Shown here piece by piece: positions 6,515-14,288 of a stretch of 19,549 nt of DNA; the first letter of the stretch is position 1; every line of letters starts with the position of its first letter. Source of the stretch: an uncultured Pseudoflavonifractor sp. (GTDB taxonomy: Bacteria; Bacillota; Clostridia; Oscillospirales; Oscillospiraceae); NCBI GenBank assembly GCA_947565875.1, contig CANOHR010000006.1:1-19549 (forward strand), written 5' to 3'. The translations under genes and the position numbers were made by a program. Below the pieces are notes generated by a model. The model worked only from the letters and a program-made list of their open reading frames with translations, was not told where the DNA came from and did not search any database.

Positions 6515-7909
6515 TTACAGGCTCTTGGCCTTCTCTACAGCCTCCTCGATGGTGCCCACGAAGAGGAAGGCGGATTCGGGAAGGTCGTCGTGCTTGCCCT
6601 CAATGATCTCCTTAAAGCCCCGGATGGTCTCCTTCAGGGGGACGTACTTACCCTGCATACCGGTAAACTGCTCGGCCACGCTGAAGGGCTGGGAGAGGAA
6701 GCGCTGGATCTTCCGGGCCCGGGAGACGGTAAGTTTGTCGTCCTCGCTCAGCTCGTCCATGCCCATGATGGCGATGATGTCCTGAAGCTCCTTGTAGCGC
6801 TGAAGGACCTGCTGGACGGCACGGGCTACCTCGTAGTGCTCATTGCCCACCACGTCGGGGGTCAGGATCCGGGAGGTGGAGTCCAGGGGATCCACCGCCG
6901 GGTAAATGCCCTGGCTGGCGATGGCACGGCTCAGAACCGTGGTGGCGTCCAGGTGGGCAAAGGTGGTGGCGGGGGCGGGGTCAGTCAGGTCGTCGGCAGG
7001 GACGTAGACGGCCTGGACCGAGGTGATGGAGCCCTTCTTGGTGGAGGTGATCCGCTCCTGCAAAGCGCCCATCTCGGTAGCCAGGGTGGGCTGGTAGCCC
7101 ACGGCGGAGGGCATACGGCCCAGCAGAGCCGAGACCTCAGAACCCGCCTGGGTAAAGCGGAAAATGTTGTCGATAAAGAGAAGCACGTCCTGGTTTTCCT
7201 TGTCCCGGAAGTACTCCGCCATGGTAAGGCCGGAAAGTCCCACCCGCATACGGGCTCCAGGGGGCTCGTTCATCTGACCGTAGACCAGGGCGGTCTTGGA
7301 GAGGACCCCGGACTCCTTCATCTCGTTATAAAGGTCGTTGCCCTCCCGGGTACGCTCGCCAACGCCGGTGAAAACCGACAGTCCGCCATGCTCCTTGGCC
7401 ACGTTGTTGATAAGCTCCATGATAAGGACCGTCTTGCCCACGCCGGCGCCGCCAAAGAGTCCAATCTTACCGCCCTTGGCGTAGGGGCAAATGAGGTCTA
7501 CCACTTTGATGCCCGTCTCCAGGATCTCGGTGGTACTCTCCTGCTCGTCAAAGGCGGGGGGCTGGCGGTGGATGGGCCAGCGCTCCTGAGTCTGGGGAGC
7601 AGGCATTTCGTCGATGGGATCGCCCAGCAGGTTAAAGATCCGGCCCAGGCAGCCGTCCCCCACAGGGACGGTGATGGGGGAACCGGTATCTACCGCCTTG
7701 GCGCCCCGGACCAGGCCGTCGGTGCTGGACATGGCGATACAGCGCACCACATCGTCGCCGATGTGCTGGGCTACCTCCAGTGTGACGGTCTTGTCTCCAT
7801 TCTCTACCGTGATGGCGTTGAGAAGGCCGGGCAGATGCCCGTCGGGGAATTTGATGTCCAGCACAGGCCCGATGATCTGGGTCACTGTGCCGATATTTTG
7901 CTCGTTCAT
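6515..7909 (-). CDS. atpD: F1F0 ATP synthase beta subunit
   Basis: The catalytic subunit of F1. The 464 residues include the Walker A loop GGAGVGKT (153-160), the catalytic glutamate in GVGERTREGNDLY (Glu185), the Walker B region DVLLFIDNIFRFTQAG, and MDELSEDDKL near the C-terminal domain, the DELSEED-type loop. All key residues are in place. The ATG at 7909 follows GGAAGGAGATACGCCT. An ATG six codons upstream would place the ribosome site inside the coding region and is rejected. It is 33 bases after atpG. Confidence 0.98.
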   Translation of the reverse strand: MNEQNIGTVTQIIGPVLDIKFPDGHLPGLLNAITVENGDKTVTLEVAQHIGDDVVRCIAMSSTDGLVRGAKAVDTGSPITVPVGDGCLGRIFNLLGDPIDEMPAPQTQERWPIHRQPPAFDEQESTTEILETGIKVVDLICPYAKGGKIGLFGGAGVGKTVLIMELINNVAKEHGGLSVFTGVGERTREGNDLYNEMKESGVLSKTALVYGQMNEPPGARMRVGLSGLTMAEYFRDKENQDVLLFIDNIFRFTQAGSEVSALLGRMPSAVGYQPTLATEMGALQERITSTKKGSITSVQAVYVPADDLTDPAPATTFAHLDATTVLSRAIASQGIYPAVDPLDSTSRILTPDVVGNEHYEVARAVQQVLQRYKELQDIIAIMGMDELSEDDKLTVSRARKIQRFLSQPFSVAEQFTGMQGKYVPLKETIRGFKEIIEGKHDDLPESAFLFVGTIEEAVEKAKSL

Positions 7910-7942
7910 AGGCGTATCTCCTTCCAAAAGGCAGTCGCGGCG

Positions 7943-8794
7943 TCAGGCCTCGGCGCCCGCCACGATCTCAGTGATCTCCTGGGTAATGGCCCCCTGCCGG
8001 GCCCGGTTATATTTCAGAGAGAGGTCGTCGATCATCTCTCCGGCGTTCTTGCTGGCCGCGTCCATGGCGGTACGCCGGGCTCCCAACTCGCTGGCCAGGC
8101 TTTCGGCCACAGCCCCCCAGAGAAGGCCGCCCACATATTCGGGGACAATGGCGTCATAGACCGCCTGACTGGAGGGCTCATATTCCAGAAGGCTCTCCGC
8201 CTTGCTCTTTGTCTCCGCCCGGTCGTAGTGGACAGGCAGAAGTTGAAGGACGGCGGGCTGCTGACTGAGCATGGAGACAAAGTTGGTGTACCCCACGTAC
8301 AGTTCGTCAAAGGCCCCCTGCCGGAACTGGGCGCACAGGAGCCGTGCAATGGCAAAGCAATCCCGGAGCCCCAGATCCTCCACCGACAGGTATTCGCCGC
8401 TTACCATCTCCAGGCCCCGGTGGGCGCAATACTCCACCGCCTTTTTTCCGATGGGCATGACGCAGAGGTTTTTGCCTTCCATGTACTGGGCCACCGCTTT
8501 GAAAAGGTTGCTGTTATAGCCGCCTGCCAGACCACGGTCTCCGGCGATCATAACACAGCAGACCTTTTTTACCTCCCGCTTCTGAACAAAGGGAGAGTAA
8601 AATTCCGTGTTGCTGTAGGCAATGTCGGAAAGGGTCTGGTGAAGAGTGGTAAAGTAGGGCCGGGTAGCCTCCGCCCGTTCCTTAGCCCTTCTTAGCTTGG
8701 AGGAGGCCACCAACTCCATGGCCTTGGTGATCTGCATGGTGCTTTGCACACTCTTGATCCGGATCTTGATATCTTTCATAGAGGAAGCCGCCAT
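7943..8794 (-). CDS. atpG: F1F0 ATP synthase gamma subunit
   Basis: The rotating central shaft of F1. In the 283 residues, the N-terminal helix is conserved (DIKIRIKSVQSTMQITKAME with MVASSKLRRA-like continuation), the middle domain has ITGDRGLAGGYN-type sequence (IAGDRGLAGGYNSN), and the C-terminal helix carries the conserved stretch around NAGEMIDDLSLKYNRARQ. It is of normal length. The ATG at 8794 has AAAAGGAGGTGAG upstream; the Met five codons later has no better site. It lies 16 bases after atpA. Confidence 0.96.
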   Translation of the reverse strand: MAASSMKDIKIRIKSVQSTMQITKAMELVASSKLRRAKERAEATRPYFTTLHQTLSDIAYSNTEFYSPFVQKREVKKVCCVMIAGDRGLAGGYNSNLFKAVAQYMEGKNLCVMPIGKKAVEYCAHRGLEMVSGEYLSVEDLGLRDCFAIARLLCAQFRQGAFDELYVGYTNFVSMLSQQPAVLQLLPVHYDRAETKSKAESLLEYEPSSQAVYDAIVPEYVGGLLWGAVAESLASELGARRTAMDAASKNAGEMIDDLSLKYNRARQGAITQEITEIVAGAEA

Positions 8795-8810
8795 GGGGCC
8801 TCACCTCCTT

Positions 8811-10331
8811 TTAGGCGTGGGATTTGAGGAACCGGTCGGTAAAATCGCCCAGCGCCTTTTTCAGCGCCTCCACCGTCTCGTCGGAGAGGGCTCCGGTTTC
8901 ACGGATGGGCGCAAGAATGTCGGCGTCGTGAAGATTCTGAAGGTCCTCGTAAAGCTCCTGCTCGTAGGCGGAGATCTGCTCTACGGGTACACTTACCAGG
9001 TAATCGTTGGTGACGGCGTAGAGGATACACACCTGAAGTTCTACAGGCACCGGAGCGTTCCGGTCCTGCTTCAACACCTCCACGATCCGTTCGCCCTGGG
9101 CAAGACGCCGCTTGGTGTCGGCGTCCAGATCGGAGCCGAACTGGGCAAAGGACTGGAGCTCCCGGTACTGGGAGTAGGCCAGCTTCAAGGTGCCCGCCAC
9201 CTTCTTCATGGCCTTGATCTGGGCGTTGCCGCCCACCCGGGAGACCGAGATACCGGGGTTTACCGCAGGCATGACGCCTGAGTGGAAGAGTTCGGTCTCC
9301 AAAAAGATCTGGCCGTCGGTGATGGAGATCACGTTGGTAGGGATATAGGCCGAAACGTCGCCGGCCTGGGTCTCAATGATGGGGAGGGCTGTCAAACTGC
9401 CTCCGCCGTACTCGGGGGCCAGCCGGGCGGCCCGTTCCAGAAGCCGGGAGTGGAGGTAGAATACATCGCCGGGATAGGCTTCCCGTCCGGGGGGACGGCG
9501 GATCAGAAGGGAGAGGGCCCGGTAAGCTACGGCGTGTTTGGAAAGATCGTCGTAGACCACCAGCACGTCCTTACCCTGGTCCATAAAATATTCACCCATG
9601 GCGCAACCGGCGTAGGGGGCAATATACTGCACGGGGGACAGTTCCGAGGCGGAGGCGGATACTACAATGGTATAGTCCATAGCGCCCGCCAGGGTCAGGG
9701 TGTCCACCAGCTGGGCCACGGTGGAGCGCTTCTGCCCGATGGCCACGTAAATGCAGATCACGTCCTTGCCCTTCTGGTTGATAATGGTATCGGTGGCGAT
9801 CACCGTTTTACCGGTCTGCCGGTCGCCGATAATGAGCTCCCGCTGGCCCCGGCCAATGGGGATCATAGAGTCGATGGCCTTGATGCCCGTCTGGAGAGGC
9901 ACGGAAACGCTTTTGCGCTGAATGATGCCGGGGGCGTTGCGCTCGATGGGCCGGGTCTCGGCGGCGGTAATGGGACCCTTACCGTCGATGGGTTGGCCCA
10001 GGGGGTTCACCACCCGACCGATAAGCCCCTCGCCCACAGGGACGGAGACCACCTTGCCGGTACGCTTGACGGTATCGCCTTCCTTAATGCCCTCGTCGGA
10101 GCCCAGCAGCACGATGGCTACGCTGTCCTCCTCCAGATTCAGAGCCATGCCGTACTCGCCGTTGGAGAATTCCACCAGTTCGTTTGCCATGCACTTTTCC
10201 AGGCCATAGGCCCGGGCGATGCCGTCGCCCACCAGGATCACGGTGCCCGTCTCGGCAGACTCGATCTTGGTCTCATAGTTTTTGATCTGGCTTTTGATGA
10301 TCTTGCTGATATCCTCAGGTCTTAACTGCAT
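8811..10331 (-). CDS. atpA: F1F0 ATP synthase alpha subunit
   Basis: The non-catalytic nucleotide-binding subunit of F1. The 506 residues show the N-terminal membrane-facing helix (RPEDISKIIKSQIKNYE), the Walker A loop GDRQTGKT (169-176), and the arginine-finger region NPGISVSRVGGNAQ, where the Arg reaches the beta active site. The C-terminal helical domain runs from LAYSQYRELQSFAQFGSDLD. The ribosome site is weak (GGTGAG close to the ATG), unlike the strong ones of the neighbours, but the N-terminal residues align with the family at this start. It is 46 bases after atpH. Confidence 0.97.
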   Translation of the reverse strand: MQLRPEDISKIIKSQIKNYETKIESAETGTVILVGDGIARAYGLEKCMANELVEFSNGEYGMALNLEEDSVAIVLLGSDEGIKEGDTVKRTGKVVSVPVGEGLIGRVVNPLGQPIDGKGPITAAETRPIERNAPGIIQRKSVSVPLQTGIKAIDSMIPIGRGQRELIIGDRQTGKTVIATDTIINQKGKDVICIYVAIGQKRSTVAQLVDTLTLAGAMDYTIVVSASASELSPVQYIAPYAGCAMGEYFMDQGKDVLVVYDDLSKHAVAYRALSLLIRRPPGREAYPGDVFYLHSRLLERAARLAPEYGGGSLTALPIIETQAGDVSAYIPTNVISITDGQIFLETELFHSGVMPAVNPGISVSRVGGNAQIKAMKKVAGTLKLAYSQYRELQSFAQFGSDLDADTKRRLAQGERIVEVLKQDRNAPVPVELQVCILYAVTNDYLVSVPVEQISAYEQELYEDLQNLHDADILAPIRETGALSDETVEALKKALGDFTDRFLKSHA

Positions 10332-10377
10332 CGTCTCACCAACTTTCCTATCGTTCCGACCAGGCCGGGAAGCTCCC

Positions 10378-10911
10378 TTATGCCTGGGTCAGGGCGCGGC
10401 GCAGAGAGGAGAGCCGTCCGGCGGCGGTGCCGTCCAGTTCCCTGCCCTGGTAGCGCAGCTTCACGCCGCCCAGAACGGACGGGTCGATCCTGTTTTCCAG
10501 CAGAATGGTTTTGCCCAGCTTAGCGGATAGCTTGTCCCGGAGAGCTTCCCGCTGCGCCTCGGTAAGGGGCACGGCGCTGACGGCCTCCACGGGTACGATA
10601 CCCCGCGCTTCGTAGAGAAGGCTTTTGAACTGCTCCAGAGCGCCGGCGGCCAAACCCAGGGCCGAGCGTCCACACAGGAGTTTCAAAAGATTTAAAACAT
10701 AGGGATGGAGTCCGTCAAAGGCATTGGACAAAAGCTCCAGCCGCTCCTCTTTGGGAAGGGCGGGGTTCTGGACCAGGGTCAGATAGCCGGGGTTCTCCTG
10801 AAAGGCGTTTACCGCCAGGGAGAGGCCCTCCAGAGCCTCATCCAGGCAATTTTCCTCCGCAGCCAGGGAGTAGAGGGCGTCGCCATACTCCTTTTCCAGG
10901 GCGGTCATCAT
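10378..10911 (-). CDS. atpH: F1F0 ATP synthase delta subunit
   Basis: The delta subunit ties the peripheral stalk to the top of F1. The 177 residues show the typical N-terminal helical bundle (EKEYGDALYSLAAEENCLDE) and a C-terminal domain ending DPSVLGGVKLRYQGRELDGTAA, a hallmark of the family (IDPSllGGv.l..g). The start ATG overlaps the atpF stop (ATGA), indicating translational coupling. A second Met directly follows, and either could be used. Length is normal. Confidence 0.94.
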   Translation of the reverse strand: MMTALEKEYGDALYSLAAEENCLDEALEGLSLAVNAFQENPGYLTLVQNPALPKEERLELLSNAFDGLHPYVLNLLKLLCGRSALGLAAGALEQFKSLLYEARGIVPVEAVSAVPLTEAQREALRDKLSAKLGKTILLENRIDPSVLGGVKLRYQGRELDGTAAGRLSSLRRALTQA

Positions 10912-11408
10912 TCATCACCCACGTGGCTGATAAAGTCATCGATCAGATCCTTGTGGGCGGAGGGGTCGATCTCCTTCTCCACCACAAGACCGGCGATGTT
11001 CAATACCAACTCGGAAATGTCGTTTTTCAGTTCGCTGGCCGCCTTGCGCCGCTCGCTTTCGATCTCGGCGTCCGCCTTGGTTTTCAGGGCGGCCACCTCG
11101 GCCCGGGCGGCGGTCATCATCTCCTCGGTCCGGGCGCTGGCCCGCACCGTAGCGGTCTTCACGATCTCAGACGCTTCATCCTTAGCGCCGGAGAGCCGCT
11201 TTTCACACTCTTCCCGCATGGCCAGGGCCTCGCCCTCCGCCTTTTCCGCGTTGGCGTAAGTACCCTCCACCTGCTCCTTCCGCTGGGCCAGCACATTCTG
11301 TACCGGCTTGAAGAGAAAGTGTTTTACCCCCGCAGCCAAAAGCAGCAGGTTGCAGATCTGGAAGATGGCAGTCCACGGGGCGAGGCCGACAAGTTCTTGA
11401 AATTCCAT
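10908..11408 (-). CDS. atpF: F1F0 ATP synthase b subunit
   Basis: The b subunit forms the peripheral stalk. The 166 residues have one N-terminal membrane helix (about residues 12-30, AIFQICNLLLLAAGVKHFLF) and the classic FKPVQNVLAQRKEQVEG junction. A long charged, Ala/Glu/Lys-rich coiled coil runs from about residue 45 to 130, with a C-terminal delta-binding part after that. AAGGAGGAGA precedes the ATG. There is one b gene only, so a b2 homodimer stalk is expected. Confidence 0.95.
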   Translation of the reverse strand: MEFQELVGLAPWTAIFQICNLLLLAAGVKHFLFKPVQNVLAQRKEQVEGTYANAEKAEGEALAMREECEKRLSGAKDEASEIVKTATVRASARTEEMMTAARAEVAALKTKADAEIESERRKAASELKNDISELVLNIAGLVVEKEIDPSAHKDLIDDFISHVGDE

Positions 11409-11427
11409 ATTGTCTCCTCCTTATGGG

Positions 11428-11447
11428 GCGGGACGGTCAGGTCCCGC
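11428..11447 (-). other. Intercistronic hairpin between atpE and atpF
   Basis: GCGGGAC and GTCCCGC arms with a six-base loop lie in the 54-base gap between atpE and atpF. No U-run follows. In an operon that must make many more c subunits than others, such a hairpin could stabilise or bound the atpE part of the message; this role is inferred. Confidence 0.5.
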
Positions 11448-11462
11448 GTTGCCCGGCTTTTC

Positions 11463-11723
11463 TTACAGCAGACCCATGAAAATGCCGGGGGCCACAAAGA
11501 TGAGCAGCAGACCCGTGACGAAGCCGTAGATGCCGGTGGTCTCGGCGATGGCGCAGCCCAGAAGCATGGTGGACGTGACGTCGCCCTTGCACTCGGGCTG
11601 ACGGCCGATGGATTCCAGGGCCTTACCGACAGCATAACCTTCGCCGATACCAGGGCCGATACCGGCGATCAGGGCGAGACCGGCGCCGATGGCGCAGCCC
11701 ATCAAAACGATAGCTCTTTCCAT
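11463..11723 (-). CDS. atpE: F1F0 ATP synthase c subunit, two-carboxylate ion site
   Basis: The c subunit forms the membrane rotor ring. The 86 residues make two membrane helices. Helix 1 carries IAGIGPGIGEGYA with Pro24 and Glu28; the polar loop is RQPE (41-44); helix 2 carries AIAETTGIY with the ion-carrying Glu61, then Thr62, Thr63 and Tyr66. In Na+-driven rotors such as Ilyobacter the corresponding residues are Gln32, Glu65, Ser66 and Tyr70. Here Gln is Glu, giving two carboxylates as in Fusobacterium nucleatum. Na+ coupling is therefore likely but inferred. The ATG at 11723 follows GAGGAGGAAC; the ATG six codons upstream would include the ribosome site. Hairpins lie on both sides of the gene. 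Confidence 0.97.
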   Translation of the reverse strand: MERAIVLMGCAIGAGLALIAGIGPGIGEGYAVGKALESIGRQPECKGDVTSTMLLGCAIAETTGIYGFVTGLLLIFVAPGIFMGLL

Positions 11724-11761
11724 AGTGAAGTTCCTCCTCAATCAAAAATGTTTCTTGTGTA

Positions 11762-11790
11762 TTTTCAGCGCCGGAGCCGGCGTCAGAAAA
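11762..11790 (-). other. Intercistronic hairpin between atpB and atpE
   Basis: CGCCGG (11769-11774) pairs with CCGGCG (11777-11782), and the outer TTTTC (11762-11766) pairs with GAAAA (11786-11790) across a small internal loop. It lies in the 76-base gap before atpE, the longest gap of the operon, with no U-run after it. Confidence 0.5.
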
Positions 11791-11799
11791 CAAGGGGCA

Positions 11800-12675
11800 T
11801 TACTCCTCCGCCGCGTTGGCGATGTAGAGGGTGGTAAGCATGCAGAAGATATAGGCCTGCATGGCGCTGGAGAAAAGGTCGAAGTACACGCTGAGAATGG
11901 CGGGAAGGCCGACCTGGAGCACAGGGATGTCCAAATAAGTCCCCAGATACCCCAGCAGGCCCAGACCACCCAGGACTGCGGCGATCACGCCCAGGATCTT
12001 TTTCATCATCTTTTTGTGCCGGATGCCTGTCACCAGCAGCGCGACGCCCAAAAGGGCCACGACGGCGGGAACAAAGACCGTGCCGGACAAAAGGCCGATC
12101 ACCGCTGTGGAGGCGGCGGCCAGGGCGGCATAGACCAGGGTGGTGATGACGCTTCCCGACACCACGTTTCCGAAGTGACGGAAGGCCATGGAAATGGGAG
12201 TGGCAAGCTCAGAAAGGACATTAAAGGGGGTCAGGATGGGAATGGGCTGGGTAAAGCCCTTCAGATATCCTCCCACGCCGCCAACGCGGATCTTGTTATA
12301 GGTGATGAGGACAAAGACCATCACCGCCCAGGCTCCCGTGGTGGAAAGGTCGCTGGTGGGGGGGAACAGGCCCAGAAGACTCAGAAGACTTCCCAGAATG
12401 GAGGAGGCGAACAGAGCCGCCACAAAGGGACCGTAGTAAGAGAAGCGTACGCCCATGTTGCCGTTAACAAAACTCTGGGCTGTCTCCACCAAAAATTCCG
12501 CCACCACCTGCCGCTTGCTCACCGCCCGGACCTTCAGGTCCTTGGTCAGGAAAATACACATTCCCAGAATGAACAGGGAAACCAGCAGGCTGTTGACGAT
12601 AGTCTCCGTAATGGGGATCCCGCCCAGGACCGGAATGGTCCAATAGATGCGCGGGCCGGTAATACTGACGTTCAT
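11800..12675 (-). CDS. atpB: F1F0 ATP synthase a subunit with an extra internal segment
   Basis: The a subunit supplies the ion half-channels that face the c-ring. The 291 residues are long for the family. The essential arginine is Arg166 in MAFRHFGN, and the last helix is QAYIFCMLTTLYIANA. Between these two, a typical family member has about 40 residues; this one has about 105. The additional stretch (roughly residues 190-255) looks like two hydrophobic segments joined by a basic turn (IRHKKMMKK, 218-226). The acidic residue that often follows FGN..aG is Ser here. Codon use matches its surroundings and the frame is intact, so it is not a sequencing error of the simple kind. The start ATG overlaps the atpI stop (ATGA). 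Confidence 0.95.
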   Translation of the reverse strand: MNVSITGPRIYWTIPVLGGIPITETIVNSLLVSLFILGMCIFLTKDLKVRAVSKRQVVAEFLVETAQSFVNGNMGVRFSYYGPFVAALFASSILGSLLSLLGLFPPTSDLSTTGAWAVMVFVLITYNKIRVGGVGGYLKGFTQPIPILTPFNVLSELATPISMAFRHFGNVVSGSVITTLVYAALAAASTAVIGLLSGTVFVPAVVALLGVALLVTGIRHKKMMKKILGVIAAVLGGLGLLGYLGTYLDIPVLQVGLPAILSVYFDLFSSAMQAYIFCMLTTLYIANAAEE

Positions 12676-13103
12676 ACCGATGGATCACCTCCTTCTTTTT
12701 CTTGCGTTTGATCATCTGCGGGCCGGTACATTCCCAGAAGCTGCATGGCCAGAATGGTGAGCCGGGGGAAGAACAGGGCAATCACTGCGGCGGGCCAGGA
12801 GAACTGGGGAAGCTTGATGGCCAACATCACAATAAACAGGGTAAAGAGCATTCGAAGGGTGTAGGAAAGCTGCATGGTCATCTTTCCCCGCTTCTCGTTG
12901 GGATCTGCGGCCATCTTCTGCACGGTGAGGCCCAGAAGGAAGAAATTCAAGACGGCAAAGCCGCCCCCCAGAAGAGCGCCCCACAAAACCGTGATATCCC
13001 AACGCCCGAGACAGGTAAACACCAGGTTCATCGCAACGGAAAAACACAGGGTCCCGGCGGCAATATGTCCGGTCTCCCGTTTGGTGGCCTGTTGGATCTT
13101 CAT
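12672..13103 (-). CDS. atpI: ATP synthase subunit I (AtpI-like)
   Basis: A 143-residue protein with four hydrophobic segments (about residues 13-33, 36-58, 80-100 and 103-124) and a hydrophilic, acidic C-terminus. It fits the AtpI/ATP-synt_I family, whose members help assemble the c-ring or bring in ions; its detailed role is debated. Identity rests on being the first gene of the operon, on size and on topology, rather than on strong motifs. AAAGGAAG precedes the ATG at 13103. It overlaps atpB by four bases, implying coupling. Confidence 0.82.
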   Translation of the reverse strand: MKIQQATKRETGHIAAGTLCFSVAMNLVFTCLGRWDITVLWGALLGGGFAVLNFFLLGLTVQKMAADPNEKRGKMTMQLSYTLRMLFTLFIVMLAIKLPQFSWPAAVIALFFPRLTILAMQLLGMYRPADDQTQEKEGGDPSV

Positions 13104-13134
13104 ACATCAACTTCCTTTGATCGAAACTTTAAAC

Positions 13135-13163
13135 ATAATAGCACAAAAAATGGATGGAGTAAA
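13135..13163 (-). promoter_or_regulatory. Promoter of the ATP synthase operon
   Basis: On the minus strand, TTTACT (13163-13158), 17 bases, TATTAT (13140-13135). The start would be about 25 bases before the atpI ATG. The flanking sequence is AT-rich, unlike the coding regions. Confidence 0.75.
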
Positions 13164-13229
13164 TCAATTTTCCAAAAGTTCATAAAAATTCATGGAGCCT
13201 TTTTTGTCGCTTTTTTCACAGAAAGCAAG

Positions 13230-13255
13230 GCCGCCGGCCTGATATGACTGGCGGC
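13230..13255 (-). terminator. Weak hairpin after the lysR-type gene
   Basis: GCCGCC and GGCGGC arms with a 14-base loop start a few bases after the stop at 13260. The U-tail is poor (CCTTGCTTTCTG), so termination would be partial at best. Confidence 0.3.
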
Positions 13256-13259
13256 TCCT

Positions 13260-14204
13260 TTATACGATATCTGGTGCGGCGGAAAAGGAAGAGGTTTTCA
13301 CTTCTGGATTGGCGGAAAAAAGCGTAAGCTCCTGCTCCAGAAAGGCGCAGAAGATCTCCGTTCCGCCCCGATTGGGGCGGTCCTGGGGGCAGAGAAGGGT
13401 CAACTCCCAATGATAATCGGGAAGAGGTGCGGAATGGATGGGGCGGGCGCCCAGGTCCCCGTCTTCCAGGATGTCGAAGCCCGCCGCCAGACCGTTCTGG
13501 ACCTGATAGAAGGCGTCGATGGTATTGGGGATCACCCGGTAATCCGGGCGTATGCCTCTGGCAAGGCAATCCTCCCAGAGGGGAGCCATAAACCGCTGGG
13601 GGCTTCCCATCCCTACGCAGGGAAGACCATCCAATTCCTCCAGGCAAAGGGGTTTTTTCGGGCGGTCAAAGAGAGAAAAGCCCTCTCCAAAATCCAGGGC
13701 GGCGGGGAAGGTTTTCAATATCCGAAAGGTACACCCCGGATGGAGGCAGGGCATTTGCAGCACGCAGCCGCAGTCGATCTCCCCTGCCTCGGCGGCGTCC
13801 AGCACCCGGTCCATCTCCCACCGGGATACCTCCAGGGGAATGTGGGGAAACCGGCTTTGAAACCGGCGAAGGGCCTGGTCCAGATCGGGCAGAAGGAAGG
13901 GGGACAGGCTTTCAGAGAAGGCCACCTTCAGGGAGGCCTGCCGGGAGGCAAGACGAAGAGTGTCCGCCCACATGCGGTCGAACTCCTCCGTTACCCGGGC
14001 GCCCTGCAAGGCCAGGCAGGCTCCGCTTTCGGTGAGGGAAAGGTGATTGCGCTCATTGTAAAACAAGGGGGCGCCCAATTCCTTTTCTATGGCGGCAATG
14101 GCCTGCCGCAGGGACTGGCGGGTAATAAACAAAGCTCCGGCGGCACGGGTATAATTCAGAGTTTCCGCTGTTTTCAAAAAGTAGCGAAGCTGGGTGATAT
14201 CCAT
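13260..14204 (-). CDS. LysR-family transcriptional regulator
   Basis: A DNA-binding regulator of 314 residues. The N-terminal winged helix-turn-helix is MDITQLRYFLKTAETLNYTR with AAGALFITRQSLRQAIAAIE (about 18-42) and the usual FYNERNHLSLTESG wing. A linker helix follows, then a periplasmic-binding-protein-like effector domain from about residue 90, starting LKVAFSESLSPFLLPDL. It is transcribed away from the flavoprotein gene from a shared 153-base region, the classic LysR-target layout, so it probably controls that reductase in response to its substrate; the ligand is unknown. GGAGGAAGG precedes the ATG at 14204. The effector domain carries several cysteines (CGCVLQMPCLHPGC); whether they sense redox state or a metal is open. 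Confidence 0.93.
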   Translation of the reverse strand: MDITQLRYFLKTAETLNYTRAAGALFITRQSLRQAIAAIEKELGAPLFYNERNHLSLTESGACLALQGARVTEEFDRMWADTLRLASRQASLKVAFSESLSPFLLPDLDQALRRFQSRFPHIPLEVSRWEMDRVLDAAEAGEIDCGCVLQMPCLHPGCTFRILKTFPAALDFGEGFSLFDRPKKPLCLEELDGLPCVGMGSPQRFMAPLWEDCLARGIRPDYRVIPNTIDAFYQVQNGLAAGFDILEDGDLGARPIHSAPLPDYHWELTLLCPQDRPNRGGTEIFCAFLEQELTLFSANPEVKTSSFSAAPDIV

Positions 14205-14220
14205 GTCCCTTCCTCCAAAA

Positions 14221-14237
14221 CGCAGGCTCAGCCTGCG
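14221..14237. promoter_or_regulatory. Perfect palindrome in the lysR leader
   Basis: CGCAGGCT (14221-14228) and AGCCTGCG (14230-14237) flank a single base. It lies just downstream of the predicted lysR start point and before its ribosome site, so it could be an operator or an RNA hairpin in the leader. Confidence 0.5.
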
Positions 14238-14248
14238 GATGTGGATAA

Positions 14249-14277
14249 ATTATATCTTCTTTTTCCGAAAAAGTAAA
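14249..14277 (-). promoter_or_regulatory. Promoter of the lysR-type gene
   Basis: On the minus strand, TTTACT (14277-14272), 17 bases, TATAAT (14254-14249), a perfect -10 hexamer. The spacer holds the dyad at 14259-14273. Confidence 0.75.
14259..14273. promoter_or_regulatory. Candidate LysR box (T-N11-A dyad)
   Basis: CTTTTT CCG AAAAAG is a perfect 15-bp dyad that fits the T-N11-A form of LysR binding sites. It sits inside the lysR promoter and where the -35 of the flavoprotein promoter should be, so one bound dimer could repress its own gene and activate the neighbour. Inferred from position and symmetry. Confidence 0.45.
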
Positions 14278-14282
14278 GCTGT

Positions 14283-14288
14283 TATAAT
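14283..14288 (+). promoter_or_regulatory. -10 box of the flavoprotein gene
   Basis: A perfect TATAAT lies about 70 bases before the start codon, with no acceptable -35 at 16-18 bases (TTTTTC there). A strong -10 without a -35 suggests an activator-dependent promoter, in keeping with the divergent LysR gene. Confidence 0.55.

Noticed and set aside
6476..8695. A 739-codon open frame on the + strand across atpD and atpG
   Set aside because: It lies antisense to two certain genes, contains low-complexity Gly/His/Leu-rich sequence and has no family signature. High GC removes stops from this frame.
13164..13229. Possible small gene in the gap between lysR and the atp promoter
   Set aside because: No frame with a ribosome site was seen; the stretch is AT-rich upstream promoter sequence and T-runs.
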